From Adhaeribacter arboris (lineage in GTDB: Bacteria; Bacteroidota; Bacteroidia; Cytophagales; Hymenobacteraceae): 64,000 nt of DNA. The DNA is taken from positions 5,456,001 through 5,520,000 of the forward strand of contig NZ_PYFT01000001.1 of NCBI RefSeq assembly GCF_003023845.1, in the 5' to 3' direction. The translations under genes were made by a program, and so were the position numbers. Positions 25,713-34,629 of this stretch are shown one piece after another; the first letter of the stretch is position 1, and the number at the start of each line of letters is the position of its first letter. The notes beneath the pieces were generated by a model. That model did no database searches. It saw only the letters and a list, made by a program, of their open reading frames with translations, and had not been told where the DNA came from.

Positions 25713-25747
25713 ATCTAATGTCTAGATACTAGTGTCTAGCGTCTAAG
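25713..25747 (-). repeat. Heptamer array L
   Basis: On the minus strand five 7-mers are in register (CTTAGAC, GCTAGAC, ACTAGTA, TCTAGAC, ATTAGAT). It is the inverted partner of array K and ends 3 nt before the acyl-CoA dehydrogenase start. Confidence 0.9.
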
Positions 25748-25750
25748 CTT

Positions 25751-27535
25751 ATGGAAACAATAAACAAAACCCTGAAAGGCGGGGAGTTCTTGATTAAAGA
25801 AACTGCGGCTGCCGATATATTTATTCCCGAAGAATTTAACGAAGAGCAGCGCATGATGGCCGACACAGCCAAGGGATTTGTGCAGACGCAGGTAGAACCT
25901 TTGCTGGACCGACTGGATAACCACGAAGAAGGCTTGATGGAAGGTTTGATGAAACAGGCCGGCGAGTTAGGTTTATTTGCGTTAAGCTTGCCCGAAGAAT
26001 ACGGTGGCTTTGATAAAGATTTTAATACGGCTTTGCTGGTAACGGAATCGGTAGGCGGCGGGCATTCGTTTCCGGTGGCGTTCGCGGCGCATACCGGTAT
26101 TGGCATATTACCTATTTTGTATTTTGGTACCGAAGAACAAAAACAAAAATACTTACCCAAATTAGCCAGCGGCGAGTGGACCGCCGCTTATTGCCTCACC
26201 GAACCAGGTTCAGGCTCCGATGCACTGGCAGCTAAAACCAAAGCAATACTGGATGCCACCGGCGAAAATTATATTTTAAACGGCCAGAAAATGTGGATTA
26301 CCAATGCTGGTTTCGCGCAGGTTTTTATTGTTTTTGCGCAGGTGGATGGCAATAAATTTACCGGTTTCATCGTGGAGAAAAATTTTCCGGGTTTGAGCTT
26401 AGGCAACGAAGAGCATAAAATGGGCATTAAAGGCTCTTCTACCCGCCAGGTATTTCTAACGGATTGTATCGTGCCGAAAGAAAACGTACTCGGTGAAATT
26501 GGGAAAGGGCATTTAATTGCTTTTAATATTTTAAATCTGGGACGGATTAAACTGGCAGCCGCTACGTTGGGAGCTTCTAAAAAGGTATTGAATCTGGCCG
26601 TGAAATACGCGAACGAACGGTCGCAGTTTAAAATTCCGATTGCTAAATTTGGGGCTATCCGCCACAAGTTAGGCCAAATGGCGACTCGGATTTATGCCAG
26701 CGAATCGGCCTTGTACCGCACTGGTAATGATATTTACCTGAAAGAGCAGGAACTGTTAGCCACCGGTAAACCCTTTGCCGAAGCTTTATTAGGTGCGGCC
26801 AAAGAGTTTGCCGTAGAAGCAGCCATGCTAAAAGTAGACGGTTCCGAAACCCTGGATTACGTGGTAGACGAAGGCGTACAAATTTACGGGGGCTATGGCT
26901 ACTCCGCCGATTATCCCATGGACCGCGCGTACCGCGATGCCCGCATTAACCGCATTTTTGAAGGCACCAACGAAATCAACCGCATGCTTACGGTAGATAT
27001 GCTCCTGAAAAAAGCTTTAAAAGGAGAGTTAGATTTAATGAGTCCGGCCAAAGCTATTCAGGATGAATTAATGAGCATTCCGGATTTTGGCGAAGAGGAA
27101 GAAGGCTTGTTTGTTGCGGAAAAGAAAATGATTCGCAACATGAAAAAGGCTATTTTACTCGTTGCGGGCACCGCCGTGCAAAAATTTATGATGACCCTGG
27201 AAAAAGAACAGGAAGTACTCATGAACATTGCCGACATGGCTATAAAAACCTATACCGCTGAATCGACCTTGCTGCGCGTAGAAAAGTTAATTACTCTGCA
27301 AGGGGAGGAAGCGGCCGCTCGGCAAAAAGATATGACCATGGTTTACCTGTACGATGCGTTGGATGCTATTTACTTAGCCGGAAAAGAAGCTATTGCCTCT
27401 ATGGTCGAAGGCGATGAATACAAATTATTATTTATCGGAATAAAGCGTTTCACAAAAGCAGAACCATTTAACACCAAAGAAGCCCGCCGGCGAATAGCAG
27501 CCGATATGATTCAGCAGAACCAATTTATTTACTAG
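25751..27535 (+). CDS. Acyl-CoA dehydrogenase
   Basis: This flavoprotein catalyses the first oxidation of beta-oxidation. The 594-residue protein has the acyl-CoA dehydrogenase N-terminal, middle (AYCLTEPGSGSDA near 140 and MWITNAGFA) and C-terminal domains, with GGYGYSADYPMDRAYRDARI and RIFEGTNEINR near 378-415. A further C-terminal extension of about 170 residues is typical of the long Bacteroidota/Gram-positive FadE class. It closes the fad cluster and is followed by a terminator. The catalytic Glu was not pinned to a residue. Confidence 0.94.
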   Translation: METINKTLKGGEFLIKETAAADIFIPEEFNEEQRMMADTAKGFVQTQVEPLLDRLDNHEEGLMEGLMKQAGELGLFALSLPEEYGGFDKDFNTALLVTESVGGGHSFPVAFAAHTGIGILPILYFGTEEQKQKYLPKLASGEWTAAYCLTEPGSGSDALAAKTKAILDATGENYILNGQKMWITNAGFAQVFIVFAQVDGNKFTGFIVEKNFPGLSLGNEEHKMGIKGSSTRQVFLTDCIVPKENVLGEIGKGHLIAFNILNLGRIKLAAATLGASKKVLNLAVKYANERSQFKIPIAKFGAIRHKLGQMATRIYASESALYRTGNDIYLKEQELLATGKPFAEALLGAAKEFAVEAAMLKVDGSETLDYVVDEGVQIYGGYGYSADYPMDRAYRDARINRIFEGTNEINRMLTVDMLLKKALKGELDLMSPAKAIQDELMSIPDFGEEEEGLFVAEKKMIRNMKKAILLVAGTAVQKFMMTLEKEQEVLMNIADMAIKTYTAESTLLRVEKLITLQGEEAAARQKDMTMVYLYDALDAIYLAGKEAIASMVEGDEYKLLFIGIKRFTKAEPFNTKEARRRIAADMIQQNQFIY

Positions 27536-27562
27536 TACTAGACGTACGAAGTTATTGCTATT

Positions 27563-27596
27563 AAAGCCAATTCTTTAATTAGGAGTTGGCTTTTTT
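27563..27596 (+). terminator. Rho-independent terminator of the fad cluster
   Basis: AAAGCCAA and TCT pair with AGGA and TTGGCTTT across a short loop (one mismatch), followed by a T run, directly after the dehydrogenase gene. Confidence 0.82.
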
Positions 27597-28102
27597 AGTG
27601 ATTAAAGTTATAGTAATATGAAGTAATTGTTAATAAAAAGCGGTTGATTTTAGTAATAAAAAAGGTTGTCTCATCATGTTGCTCTTTAATTAAATATAAA
27701 TTACTCTATATTTAATTAGTCAGTAATTAGGTAAGATTTTTGTCAAAAGTAGGATATTGCATAATTTTATAGATAATATAGTAAGCCTAACTTCAAAATT
27801 ACCTGGATAATAAAAAGAATGTTATAGGATTATTCGAATTTGACTAGAATTTTAAAAAATATGCTTATTACCTTTAAGGCAGAAAATATGTAATAGTACT
27901 ACTCACTAATTTTTAAAGTAGTTTTATACTTTTAAGCTTATTAGCCAAGTTATATTATACAAGGAGTTAGTAAATATGAGTTAATTACGATTTATTTTTT
28001 TAAGGAAAAACTATTCACTAATTAAAAGATAACTAACCAACATATAAAAGGTAAATTTTAAATGTTGGTGAAATTATACTTATAAACAGTTTGAATGCTT
28101 AT
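27597..28102. other. AT-rich gene-free region
   Basis: About 500 bases hold no convincing ORF. At 27661-27675 the sequence GGTTGTCTCATC resembles the end of some insertion sequences (a GGCTGTCTCA-type tip), but no second end or transposase is visible. Otherwise nothing is seen. Confidence 0.45.
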
Positions 28103-28291
28103 ATGAAATCTATACTTAAAGTGTTGTTGTTAGGAAGTTTAATGATAGTAAGTCGGTTAAATAAACATAACTGGCAGTTAACCCCTCAACCAGTTGAAGT
28201 AATTATTCCGGCAACTTACCCAATGAGCGGGAATGAATTAACTAAAACGGTAAATACCCCCATTCAGCAGCTTTATATTAGTCAACGATAA
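28103..28291 (+). CDS. Small hypothetical protein with N-terminal hydrophobic segment
   Basis: The frame from the ATG at 28103 encodes 62 residues: a signal-like hydrophobic start (MKSILKVLLLGSLMIVS) and a short polar remainder rich in Thr and Pro. It ends 6 nt before recG, which converges on it. The frame can also be read from a TTG at 28091. No family is recognised and no promoter is seen. It may be a real small exported peptide or chance. Confidence 0.4.
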   Translation: MKSILKVLLLGSLMIVSRLNKHNWQLTPQPVEVIIPATYPMSGNELTKTVNTPIQQLYISQR

Positions 28292-28297
28292 TTTCTT

Positions 28298-30391
28298 TTA
28301 ACTTATTCTACTCCAATTTACCGTGTTGGCCTGCAACGATTGAATATGCTGTCGTATATTCTCATGTTCCCGCAAGACTAACTCCGGATCAATGGCTAAT
28401 ATATCCTGGGCTGCTGCCCTGGATTCCTGTAATATTTTAGCATCTTTCGCCAAATCAGCAATTAATAAATCTAATACGCCACTTTGCTGAGTGCCCATTA
28501 AATCTCCGGGACCACGTAGTTTTAAATCTATATCGGCAATTTCAAAACCATTGTTGGTGCGCACCATAGTTTCTAAACGTACTTTACTGTCTTTACTTAG
28601 TTTATAGCTGGTCATCAGAATGCAATAACTTTGCTCGGCTCCTCGGCCTACACGTCCGCGTAATTGATGCAATTGCGATAAACCAAACCGTTCGGCACTT
28701 TCAATAATCATGACCGAGGCATTGGGTACATTTACACCCACTTCAATAACCGTAGTGGCTACCATAATCTGGGTTTCATTTTTTACGAAGCGTTGCATTT
28801 CAAAGTCCTTATCCTGCGGCTTCATTTTACCGTGTACCATACTAATCCGGTATTCCGGGAAAGCCCGTTTTACGCTTTCGTATCCATCCATCAAATCTTT
28901 ATAATCCATGGTTTCGGATTCTTCGATGAGCGGATAAACAATATATACCTGACGGCCTAATTTTATTTGTTCGCGCAGGAAGCCAAATACCCGTAGCCGG
29001 TGCGCATCGTAGCGGTGCACCGTAATAATTTCTTTCCGGCCGGCCGGTAATTCATCAATCACGGATACATCTAAATCGCCGTACAAGGTCATGGCCAAGG
29101 TACGCGGAATGGGGGTAGCAGTCATAACCAATACGTGGGGTATCATGCGTGGATTTTTCTGCCAGAGTTTGGAGCGCTGTGCTACCCCGAACCGGTGTTG
29201 TTCATCAATGATGCAAAGTCCCAGGTTCTGAAACTGTACCACGTCTTCGAGTAAAGCATGCGTACCTACTATCATTTGCATTTCGCCGGATTGCAGTTGT
29301 TCGTGCAAAATTCTGCGATCGCTTTGTTTAGTAGAGCCCGTAAGTTTGCCCATGAGAATCCCTAATTTATCGGCGTATTGCTTTAAACCTACGTAATGCT
29401 GGTCGGCTAAAATTTCGGTAGGCGCCATTAAACAGGCCTGTGCCCCGTTATCGTGCGCGATAAGCATTGCGATAAAGGCCACAATGGTTTTTCCGCTACC
29501 TACATCGCCCTGCAGGAGCCGGTTCATTTGTTTTCCGGCGCCTAAATCTTTGTATATTTCCTTAATTACCCTTTTCTGGGCATTAGTTAAATCAAAAGCT
29601 AAATGATTATTATAAAACTCGGTAAGCGTAGGTACTTGTTTAAATACCTGACCTTTTAACTCGGCTTTACGAACTGTTTTTTGCCGCAGCAATTTAAGTT
29701 GTACATAAAATAACTCTTCAAACTTAAGACGGAAGCGGGCCGCCGTAAGCTTTTCGGTGGATACCGGAAAATGGATATTCTGTAAAGCATCTAATTTCGA
29801 AATCATCCGGTATCGGTCCAGCAGATGAAAAGGTAAGGTTTCTTTTACTTGCGGCTGGGCTAGCTTTAACAATTCGGCCATCATTCGGTTAATAGCCTTG
29901 CTATCGATGCGATGATTTTTAAGTTTTTCGGTGGTATTATAAACTGGCTGCAGAAAACTTTGGTCGGCTTTTATTTCGGTTACAGCTTCTATTTCTGGGT
30001 GGGCCATATTCAGGCGGCTGTTAAAAAGTGTAGGCTTACCAAAAATGATGTACTCCAAGCCTTTTTGCAGGTGAGTATGCATCCATTTTACGCCTTTAAA
30101 CCAAACTAATTCCAGTTTACCGGTCTCATCTTGTATTATCACCGACAAGCGTTGTTTACGACCTTCGCCTAATAATTCTTTCGACTTTATAAAGCCTTTT
30201 ACCTGTACAAAGGGTAAGCCTTCCTCGAGATCTGCAATTTGGTAGAACTGGGTGCGATCGAGATAGCGAAATGGGTAATGCTGAATAAGGTCGCCGTAAG
30301 TAAAAATATTAAGTTCTGTTTGTAACAAAGCCGCTCTTTGCGGTCCAATTCCCTTCAGAAACTCAATTTTTGTACGGAAAAAGTTAGACAC
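28298..30391 (-). CDS. recG: ATP-dependent DNA helicase RecG
   Basis: RecG is a branch-migration helicase that reverses stalled forks. The 697-residue protein has an N-terminal wedge (OB) domain, then motif I GDVGSGKT near 298, the DEQH box in IIDEQHRFG, TATPIPRTL, the HGKMKPQDK segment and the final QLRGRVGRG motif VI. The start is GTG. It is the last gene of the leftward mutY-ssb-gldE-gldD group, but a repeat pair fills the 132-nt gap to gldD. Length is normal. Confidence 0.95.
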   Translation of the reverse strand: MSNFFRTKIEFLKGIGPQRAALLQTELNIFTYGDLIQHYPFRYLDRTQFYQIADLEEGLPFVQVKGFIKSKELLGEGRKQRLSVIIQDETGKLELVWFKGVKWMHTHLQKGLEYIIFGKPTLFNSRLNMAHPEIEAVTEIKADQSFLQPVYNTTEKLKNHRIDSKAINRMMAELLKLAQPQVKETLPFHLLDRYRMISKLDALQNIHFPVSTEKLTAARFRLKFEELFYVQLKLLRQKTVRKAELKGQVFKQVPTLTEFYNNHLAFDLTNAQKRVIKEIYKDLGAGKQMNRLLQGDVGSGKTIVAFIAMLIAHDNGAQACLMAPTEILADQHYVGLKQYADKLGILMGKLTGSTKQSDRRILHEQLQSGEMQMIVGTHALLEDVVQFQNLGLCIIDEQHRFGVAQRSKLWQKNPRMIPHVLVMTATPIPRTLAMTLYGDLDVSVIDELPAGRKEIITVHRYDAHRLRVFGFLREQIKLGRQVYIVYPLIEESETMDYKDLMDGYESVKRAFPEYRISMVHGKMKPQDKDFEMQRFVKNETQIMVATTVIEVGVNVPNASVMIIESAERFGLSQLHQLRGRVGRGAEQSYCILMTSYKLSKDSKVRLETMVRTNNGFEIADIDLKLRGPGDLMGTQQSGVLDLLIADLAKDAKILQESRAAAQDILAIDPELVLREHENIRQHIQSLQANTVNWSRIS

Positions 30392-30399
30392 TTTTGAGA

Positions 30400-30434
30400 G
30401 TTAAGAGTTATGAGTTAAAAGTTATGAGTTGGGT
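30400..30434 (+). repeat. Heptamer array M
   Basis: Five 7-mers in register (GTTAAGA, GTTATGA, GTTAAAA, GTTATGA, GTTGGGT) start 9 nt upstream of recG. It faces array N in inverted orientation. Confidence 0.88.
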
Positions 30435-30495
30435 AAAAATCTAATTAAGGAAAAGGTTGAATGTCCTTCTGTTTCACCTATTATTCCATTCGCAA

Positions 30496-30523
30496 ATATA
30501 ACTTATAACTCATAACTTTAAAC
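30496..30523 (-). repeat. Heptamer array N
   Basis: On the minus strand four 7-mers in register (GTTTAAA, GTTATGA, GTTATAA, GTTATAT) touch the gldD stop codon. It is the inverted partner of array M. Confidence 0.88.
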
Positions 30524-31138
30524 TCACTTCCTCCACTCCAAAGTATTAAGCATATGGACGATATCTTTTTTGATGTATTCGATTACGGGAGCTAGGGAAT
30601 CGTTGGCGGTAGCGGTACGGAAATACAAGGCGCCCCGGAAAAAACGCTCAGTAGAATCAGTTACGTAAAACTGAAACTGACTGGGTACTTCGCCGCTTAA
30701 TTCAAATAAATTGGCCGTTTTACCTTTAGGCGTTTTTATAACTGCTTCCGTAATGCCTTCGGCCTTTATCTGGTGCTTAGAGGTAAGACGACGGGCGTCT
30801 TCTATGAGGGCATTAAAGGTTTTTTGGTTGTGATTTATAGTGCGGTACGTAAGCTGCACGTTGGCATTAAACCGGGGGTAATACACGTTTAACCAATGCG
30901 GCTCCGCCAGGCGCGACGAATCAGGACGAATTTTACTGTACACCGAATACTCGAAAAAATAGGGATGTTTTTCGGTGAGCGGTTGGTACTTTGGAACCGG
31001 TAAATCAATGCGGTTATAGCCTTTGGGTTTAGGAGTAAACTCTTCGGAACACGAATAAAACAAGAATGAGCCCAGACATAGCAGTAGAATAGGCTGCTTA
31101 AGCCACCGATGAAATATTTTCTTTGCTCTCTCCCACAT
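30524..31138 (-). CDS. gldD: Gliding motility lipoprotein GldD
   Basis: GldD is a lipoprotein required for gliding in Bacteroidota. The 204-residue protein has a short basic N-terminus and a hydrophobic signal with lipobox FYSC (Cys30), then the GldD segments [45 protein letters not shown] and the C-terminal [24 protein letters not shown]. Its start overlaps the end of gldE by 41 nt, showing translational coupling. It is not a secretion component known to act alone. Confidence 0.93.
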   Translation of the reverse strand: MWERAKKIFHRWLKQPILLLCLGSFLFYSCSEEFTPKPKGYNRIDLPVPKYQPLTEKHPYFFEYSVYSKIRPDSSRLAEPHWLNVYYPRFNANVQLTYRTINHNQKTFNALIEDARRLTSKHQIKAEGITEAVIKTPKGKTANLFELSGEVPSQFQFYVTDSTERFFRGALYFRTATANDSLAPVIEYIKKDIVHMLNTLEWRK

Positions 31139-32474
31139 ATACTTTTACTAGTTTTACATGCTTATTATCAGCCGATTCTATTACAAACTTAAATTTATCA
31201 AATTCAGTATCTTCGCCAGCCAGCGGAATTTTGGAAAACAACTCAATCATTAAACCTCCAATGGATTCGTTTTTGCCCCTTACTGGTTCAAAAACATCAG
31301 TAGAACTACCAATAATCCGGCAGAAATCGGCGAGAGAAGTTTTCCCTTCAAAGATATAAGTGTTTTCGTCGATCTGCGAATAAACAATTTCGTCTTCTTC
31401 GTCGAATTCATCTTTTATATCCCCGACAACTTCTTCAATTACATCTTCAAAAGTAAGCAAACCTGACGTGCCACCGTATTCATCTACTACAATAGCCATA
31501 TGAACGTGCCGCTCCTGAAAATCTTTCAGCAAATCATCTACTTTTTTAATTTCCGGTACAAAGTAAGGGGGCCGGATTAAGGTTTGCCAGACAAAATCAG
31601 GTTCTGCGTCTAAATGAGGAAGTAAATCTTTTACGTACAAAATGCCTTCTATCTGATCAATGCTGCCATTATAAACCGGTATCCGGGAATATTCATACTG
31701 GTTGATTAAGGATAGAATTTCGTCGAGCTTCTGCGTAATGTCAAAAGCAACAATATCCATCCGGGAACGCATAATTTGTTTTACCGTGAGGGAGCCAAAG
31801 TTAATAATGCCTTTTAATAATTCTTTTTCTTCGTGCGTAGTTTCGGAGGTGCTGGCCTCTTCAATAGCTTGTTGCAGCTCTTCTATAATTTGCGTCGTGG
31901 GCCGATTACGGTACCGGTTCTCTATAGTCTGCGTGAAATATAAAAGCATAGAAATAAGCGGATAGAGTAATTTTTCGGCGGTATTTATTGCTCCAACCAT
32001 TCGCTGGGCCGTGGTTAATTTTTTCTGGTTGGCGTATGCTTTAGGTAACACTTCTCCAAAAAAAACAATTGCTAAAGTAAATAGCATTACAAAACCTAAT
32101 AACATGCCCGTGGAAATAGCAGGCAAAACGGTTACTTCCCAAAAAAGATGCAAACTGATAATAACAATACTTAAATTAATACTAGTATTGAGCACCAACA
32201 AGGTGGTAAGCAGCCGACGCGGGTTTTCCAGTAGAACAGGTATAAGCTGCAAGGAACGTTTCGGACTTTGCCGGCAAAGTAGCAGGTCGCTTTCGGATAA
32301 GGAGAAAAAGGCAACCTCAGCTCCTGAAACCAGAGCTGAGGCCGTTAACAATAAAATAATACTAATAAAAGTAAGGTACGGCAAAAGGCCCGAAAAATCG
32401 GAAAGGTATAAAAGTAAGGAGAGTGTAGTAAAACTCTTACTCTCAGGGTCGCCGCCCGAATCAATATTTTCCAA
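31098..32474 (-). CDS. gldE: Gliding motility-associated protein GldE (CNNM/CBS-domain membrane protein)
   Basis: GldE is a CNNM/hemolysin-type membrane protein that accompanies GldD. The 458-residue protein has four membrane segments in the DUF21 part (about 32-190), paired CBS domains (about 205-330) with [11 protein letters not shown] and [17 protein letters not shown], and a C-terminal CorC_HlyC domain. The gene overlaps gldD by 41 nt and follows ssb by 27 nt. Family relatives transport or sense divalent cations; in gliding bacteria its exact role is unclear. Confidence 0.92.
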   Translation of the reverse strand: MENIDSGGDPESKSFTTLSLLLYLSDFSGLLPYLTFISIILLLTASALVSGAEVAFFSLSESDLLLCRQSPKRSLQLIPVLLENPRRLLTTLLVLNTSINLSIVIISLHLFWEVTVLPAISTGMLLGFVMLFTLAIVFFGEVLPKAYANQKKLTTAQRMVGAINTAEKLLYPLISMLLYFTQTIENRYRNRPTTQIIEELQQAIEEASTSETTHEEKELLKGIINFGSLTVKQIMRSRMDIVAFDITQKLDEILSLINQYEYSRIPVYNGSIDQIEGILYVKDLLPHLDAEPDFVWQTLIRPPYFVPEIKKVDDLLKDFQERHVHMAIVVDEYGGTSGLLTFEDVIEEVVGDIKDEFDEEDEIVYSQIDENTYIFEGKTSLADFCRIIGSSTDVFEPVRGKNESIGGLMIELFSKIPLAGEDTEFDKFKFVIESADNKHVKLVKVYVGESKENISSVA

Positions 32475-32501
32475 AATAAAACTATTTAGTGGAACATCGG
32501 G

Positions 32502-32939
32502 TTAGAAGGGCAAGTCATCGGGTTCGCCCTCGAAAGCCGGCGCTTCGGAACGCCCACCTGCATTAGAACTAGCCGTTTCCGGATTGCCATTATTGGCTCC
32601 GGCATCGGTGCGGCCACCTAACATAGTTAGGTTATCGGCTACAATTTCGGTAGTATAACGCTGAATCCCTTCTTTATCCTGGTAACTGTTGGTTCTGATT
32701 TTTCCTTCAATGTAAACAGATTGGCCTTTTTTTAAGTATTTCTCGGCTACCTCGGCCAAGTTGCGCCAAACCACAATGTTGTGCCATTCGGTACGTTCTT
32801 GTTTCTGGCCGTTTTTATCTTTAAAGCTTTCGGAAGTAGCAATCGGGAAACGAGCTACTGCTAAGCCACCTTCCAGATGCCGTACTTCCGGGTCTTTGCC
32901 CAAATTACCTACTAAAATTACTTTGTTTACACTTGCCAT
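32502..32939 (-). CDS. ssb: Single-stranded DNA-binding protein
   Basis: This is SSB, which covers single-stranded DNA during replication and repair. The 145-residue protein has an OB fold with [20 protein letters not shown], the central [22 protein letters not shown] and [13 protein letters not shown], a flexible Gly/Asn/Glu linker and the acidic tail DDLPF that binds partner proteins. It lies between mutY and gldE in a leftward operon that is conserved in Bacteroidota. Confidence 0.96.
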   Translation of the reverse strand: MASVNKVILVGNLGKDPEVRHLEGGLAVARFPIATSESFKDKNGQKQERTEWHNIVVWRNLAEVAEKYLKKGQSVYIEGKIRTNSYQDKEGIQRYTTEIVADNLTMLGGRTDAGANNGNPETASSNAGGRSEAPAFEGEPDDLPF

Positions 32940-32986
32940 AGTAAATTCGGTTACGTTTATAAAAATAAAGTTAAGATTAAAAATAA

Positions 32987-34066
32987 TTAAAATCCGGTAT
33001 CCTGCAAATATTGACTGATAAGTACCGCTTTGGGTAATTGTTCAATTTCCTCCCGAGAATAAGCGGCTAAACCCGTTGCTTGCAGGTTTTCTTCCTTTAA
33101 ACGGAAATTTAATTCAATAAGATAAAATTTGGCCACTATTTTCTGATGGCTTAAAGTACGTTTGTACGTTTTGGTAGGTTCCATAATAAATTCATAAGTA
33201 ATAGACGGATCTAAATTAGCTAATTCTTGCTGGATAGTTTCCCGGGATACCGAGACTTCTCCTTCTGGTAATAGATAAAAATCGTAGAGTCCTTGCCAAA
33301 TATCGTTCTGGGTGCGTTTTTTAAGATAATACATTTGCTGGTGCCGGAATACTAAGTAATGAAAATAACGCAGGCGACTAACTTTATTTTTAACTTTATG
33401 CGGTAAAGCCTCCACCAGACCATGTTGGAAAGCATAGCAAGCGTGCTGGAGAGGACAAAATAAACAATCAGGCATGAATGGCGTGCATTGAATAGCTCCA
33501 AATTCCATAATGGCTTGATTAAACGTGTCCGGATGATCGACCGGAATGAGGGAATCGGCGAGTATTTGAAAGGCCTTCTTTCCTGCCAGACTGGCAATAT
33601 TTTCGGCCAGACCAAAAACCCGGGCCAAAACCCGGAAAACGTTACCATCCACTACGGCTACTTTTTCTTTAAAAGCAAAGGAGGCAATAGCCGCCGCCGT
33701 GTACGGGCCAATTCCTTTTAATTGTAATAATCCATTATAAGTAGTAGGAAATATTCCGTTGCATTCTTTCGTTATGTAGATGGCCGTTTGGTGCATGTTA
33801 CGGGCCCGGGAATAATACCCCAGACCTTGCCAATGGCGGAGTACTTCATCGGAGGGAGCAGCTGCCAGATCCTGAACAGTAGGGTAAGCAGAGATAAAAT
33901 CCAAGTAGTAAGGTAAGCCTTGTTTTACCCGGGTTTGTTGTAAAATTACTTCGGATAACCAAATCGCGTACGGATCTTTGGTTTCGCGCCAAGGCAAAGA
34001 ACGTTGGTGCCGGTAATACCAATTTAGTAAAGTAGCGGCAAATTGAACAGGAGTAGAAAGTACCAT
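32987..34066 (-). CDS. mutY: A/G-specific adenine glycosylase
   Basis: MutY removes adenine opposite 8-oxoguanine. The 359-residue protein has the helix-hairpin-helix [19 protein letters not shown] at about 111-129, the catalytic Asp in [13 protein letters not shown], and the iron-sulfur ligand pattern C-x6-C-x2-C-x5-C in [17 protein letters not shown], then a C-terminal NUDIX-like domain for recognition of 8-oxoG. It heads the leftward operon with ssb, gldE and gldD. The divergent HU gene begins 203 nt away. Confidence 0.95.
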   Translation of the reverse strand: MVLSTPVQFAATLLNWYYRHQRSLPWRETKDPYAIWLSEVILQQTRVKQGLPYYLDFISAYPTVQDLAAAPSDEVLRHWQGLGYYSRARNMHQTAIYITKECNGIFPTTYNGLLQLKGIGPYTAAAIASFAFKEKVAVVDGNVFRVLARVFGLAENIASLAGKKAFQILADSLIPVDHPDTFNQAIMEFGAIQCTPFMPDCLFCPLQHACYAFQHGLVEALPHKVKNKVSRLRYFHYLVFRHQQMYYLKKRTQNDIWQGLYDFYLLPEGEVSVSRETIQQELANLDPSITYEFIMEPTKTYKRTLSHQKIVAKFYLIELNFRLKEENLQATGLAAYSREEIEQLPKAVLISQYLQDTGF

Positions 34067-34165
34067 TCTGGTATTATTTGACTTAAAAATAGTATGCAGA
34101 GTAACAATTTATAGGCATAAAATGATTTTTTGAGTAAATAGTTTTTACTTATCGAAAAGTGGGAG

Positions 34166-34173
34166 TACCTTTG
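34166..34173 (+). promoter_or_regulatory. Promoter of the HU gene (-7 element)
   Basis: TACCTTTG is a perfect TAnnTTTG about 97 nt before the GTG start of the HU gene. The -33 half is not clear. It implies an 85-90 nt leader. Confidence 0.5.
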
Positions 34174-34269
34174 TGCCCCGATTTAAAGCTAAGTAATAGA
34201 CGGAGTTAACTTTAAAACAGATTAATTTTATTTAATTATTTTTTTAACTAACAAACTAATTTTACCACA

Positions 34270-34578
34270 GTGACTAAAGCAGAAGTAATATCAGAGATTG
34301 CAGAGAAGACAGGTATTGAGAAAACGGATGTAGCAGCTACCGTTGAAGCATTCTTCAAGGTAGTTAAAGATTCTATGTCAAATGGCAACAATATCTATGT
34401 GAGAGGATTCGGTAGCTTTGTCAATAAAAAGAGAGCAAAGAAAGTAGCCCGGAACATTTCTAAAAATACGGCTATTATTATTGATGAGCACTTTATTCCT
34501 TCCTTTAAACCTTCTAAAACATTTATTCAGAAAATAAAGAACAGCAAAAAGCTGAACGTAGCCACTATTTCTCAATAA
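34270..34578 (+). CDS. HU-family DNA-binding protein
   Basis: This is an HU/IHF-type nucleoid protein, 102 residues. It has the TKAEVISEIAEKTGIEKTDVAATVEAFF helical part at the N-terminus, the RGFGSFVNKKRAKKVARN arm region and a C-terminal extension (about residue 90 onward) that is longer than in E. coli HU. The start is GTG. It opens a rightward group with the TPR protein, the COX24-type small protein and rng. The dimer partner cannot be told. Confidence 0.92.
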   Translation: MTKAEVISEIAEKTGIEKTDVAATVEAFFKVVKDSMSNGNNIYVRGFGSFVNKKRAKKVARNISKNTAIIIDEHFIPSFKPSKTFIQKIKNSKKLNVATISQ

Positions 34579-34629
34579 ATGGTAATATACATCCTATCTT
34601 ATTTGTATCATAATAATTCGTAATAGCTT

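Noticed and set aside
23267-25747. Heptamer arrays as a CRISPR array
   Set aside because: Repeat units are 7-8 nt and contiguous, with no spacers and no cas genes nearby.
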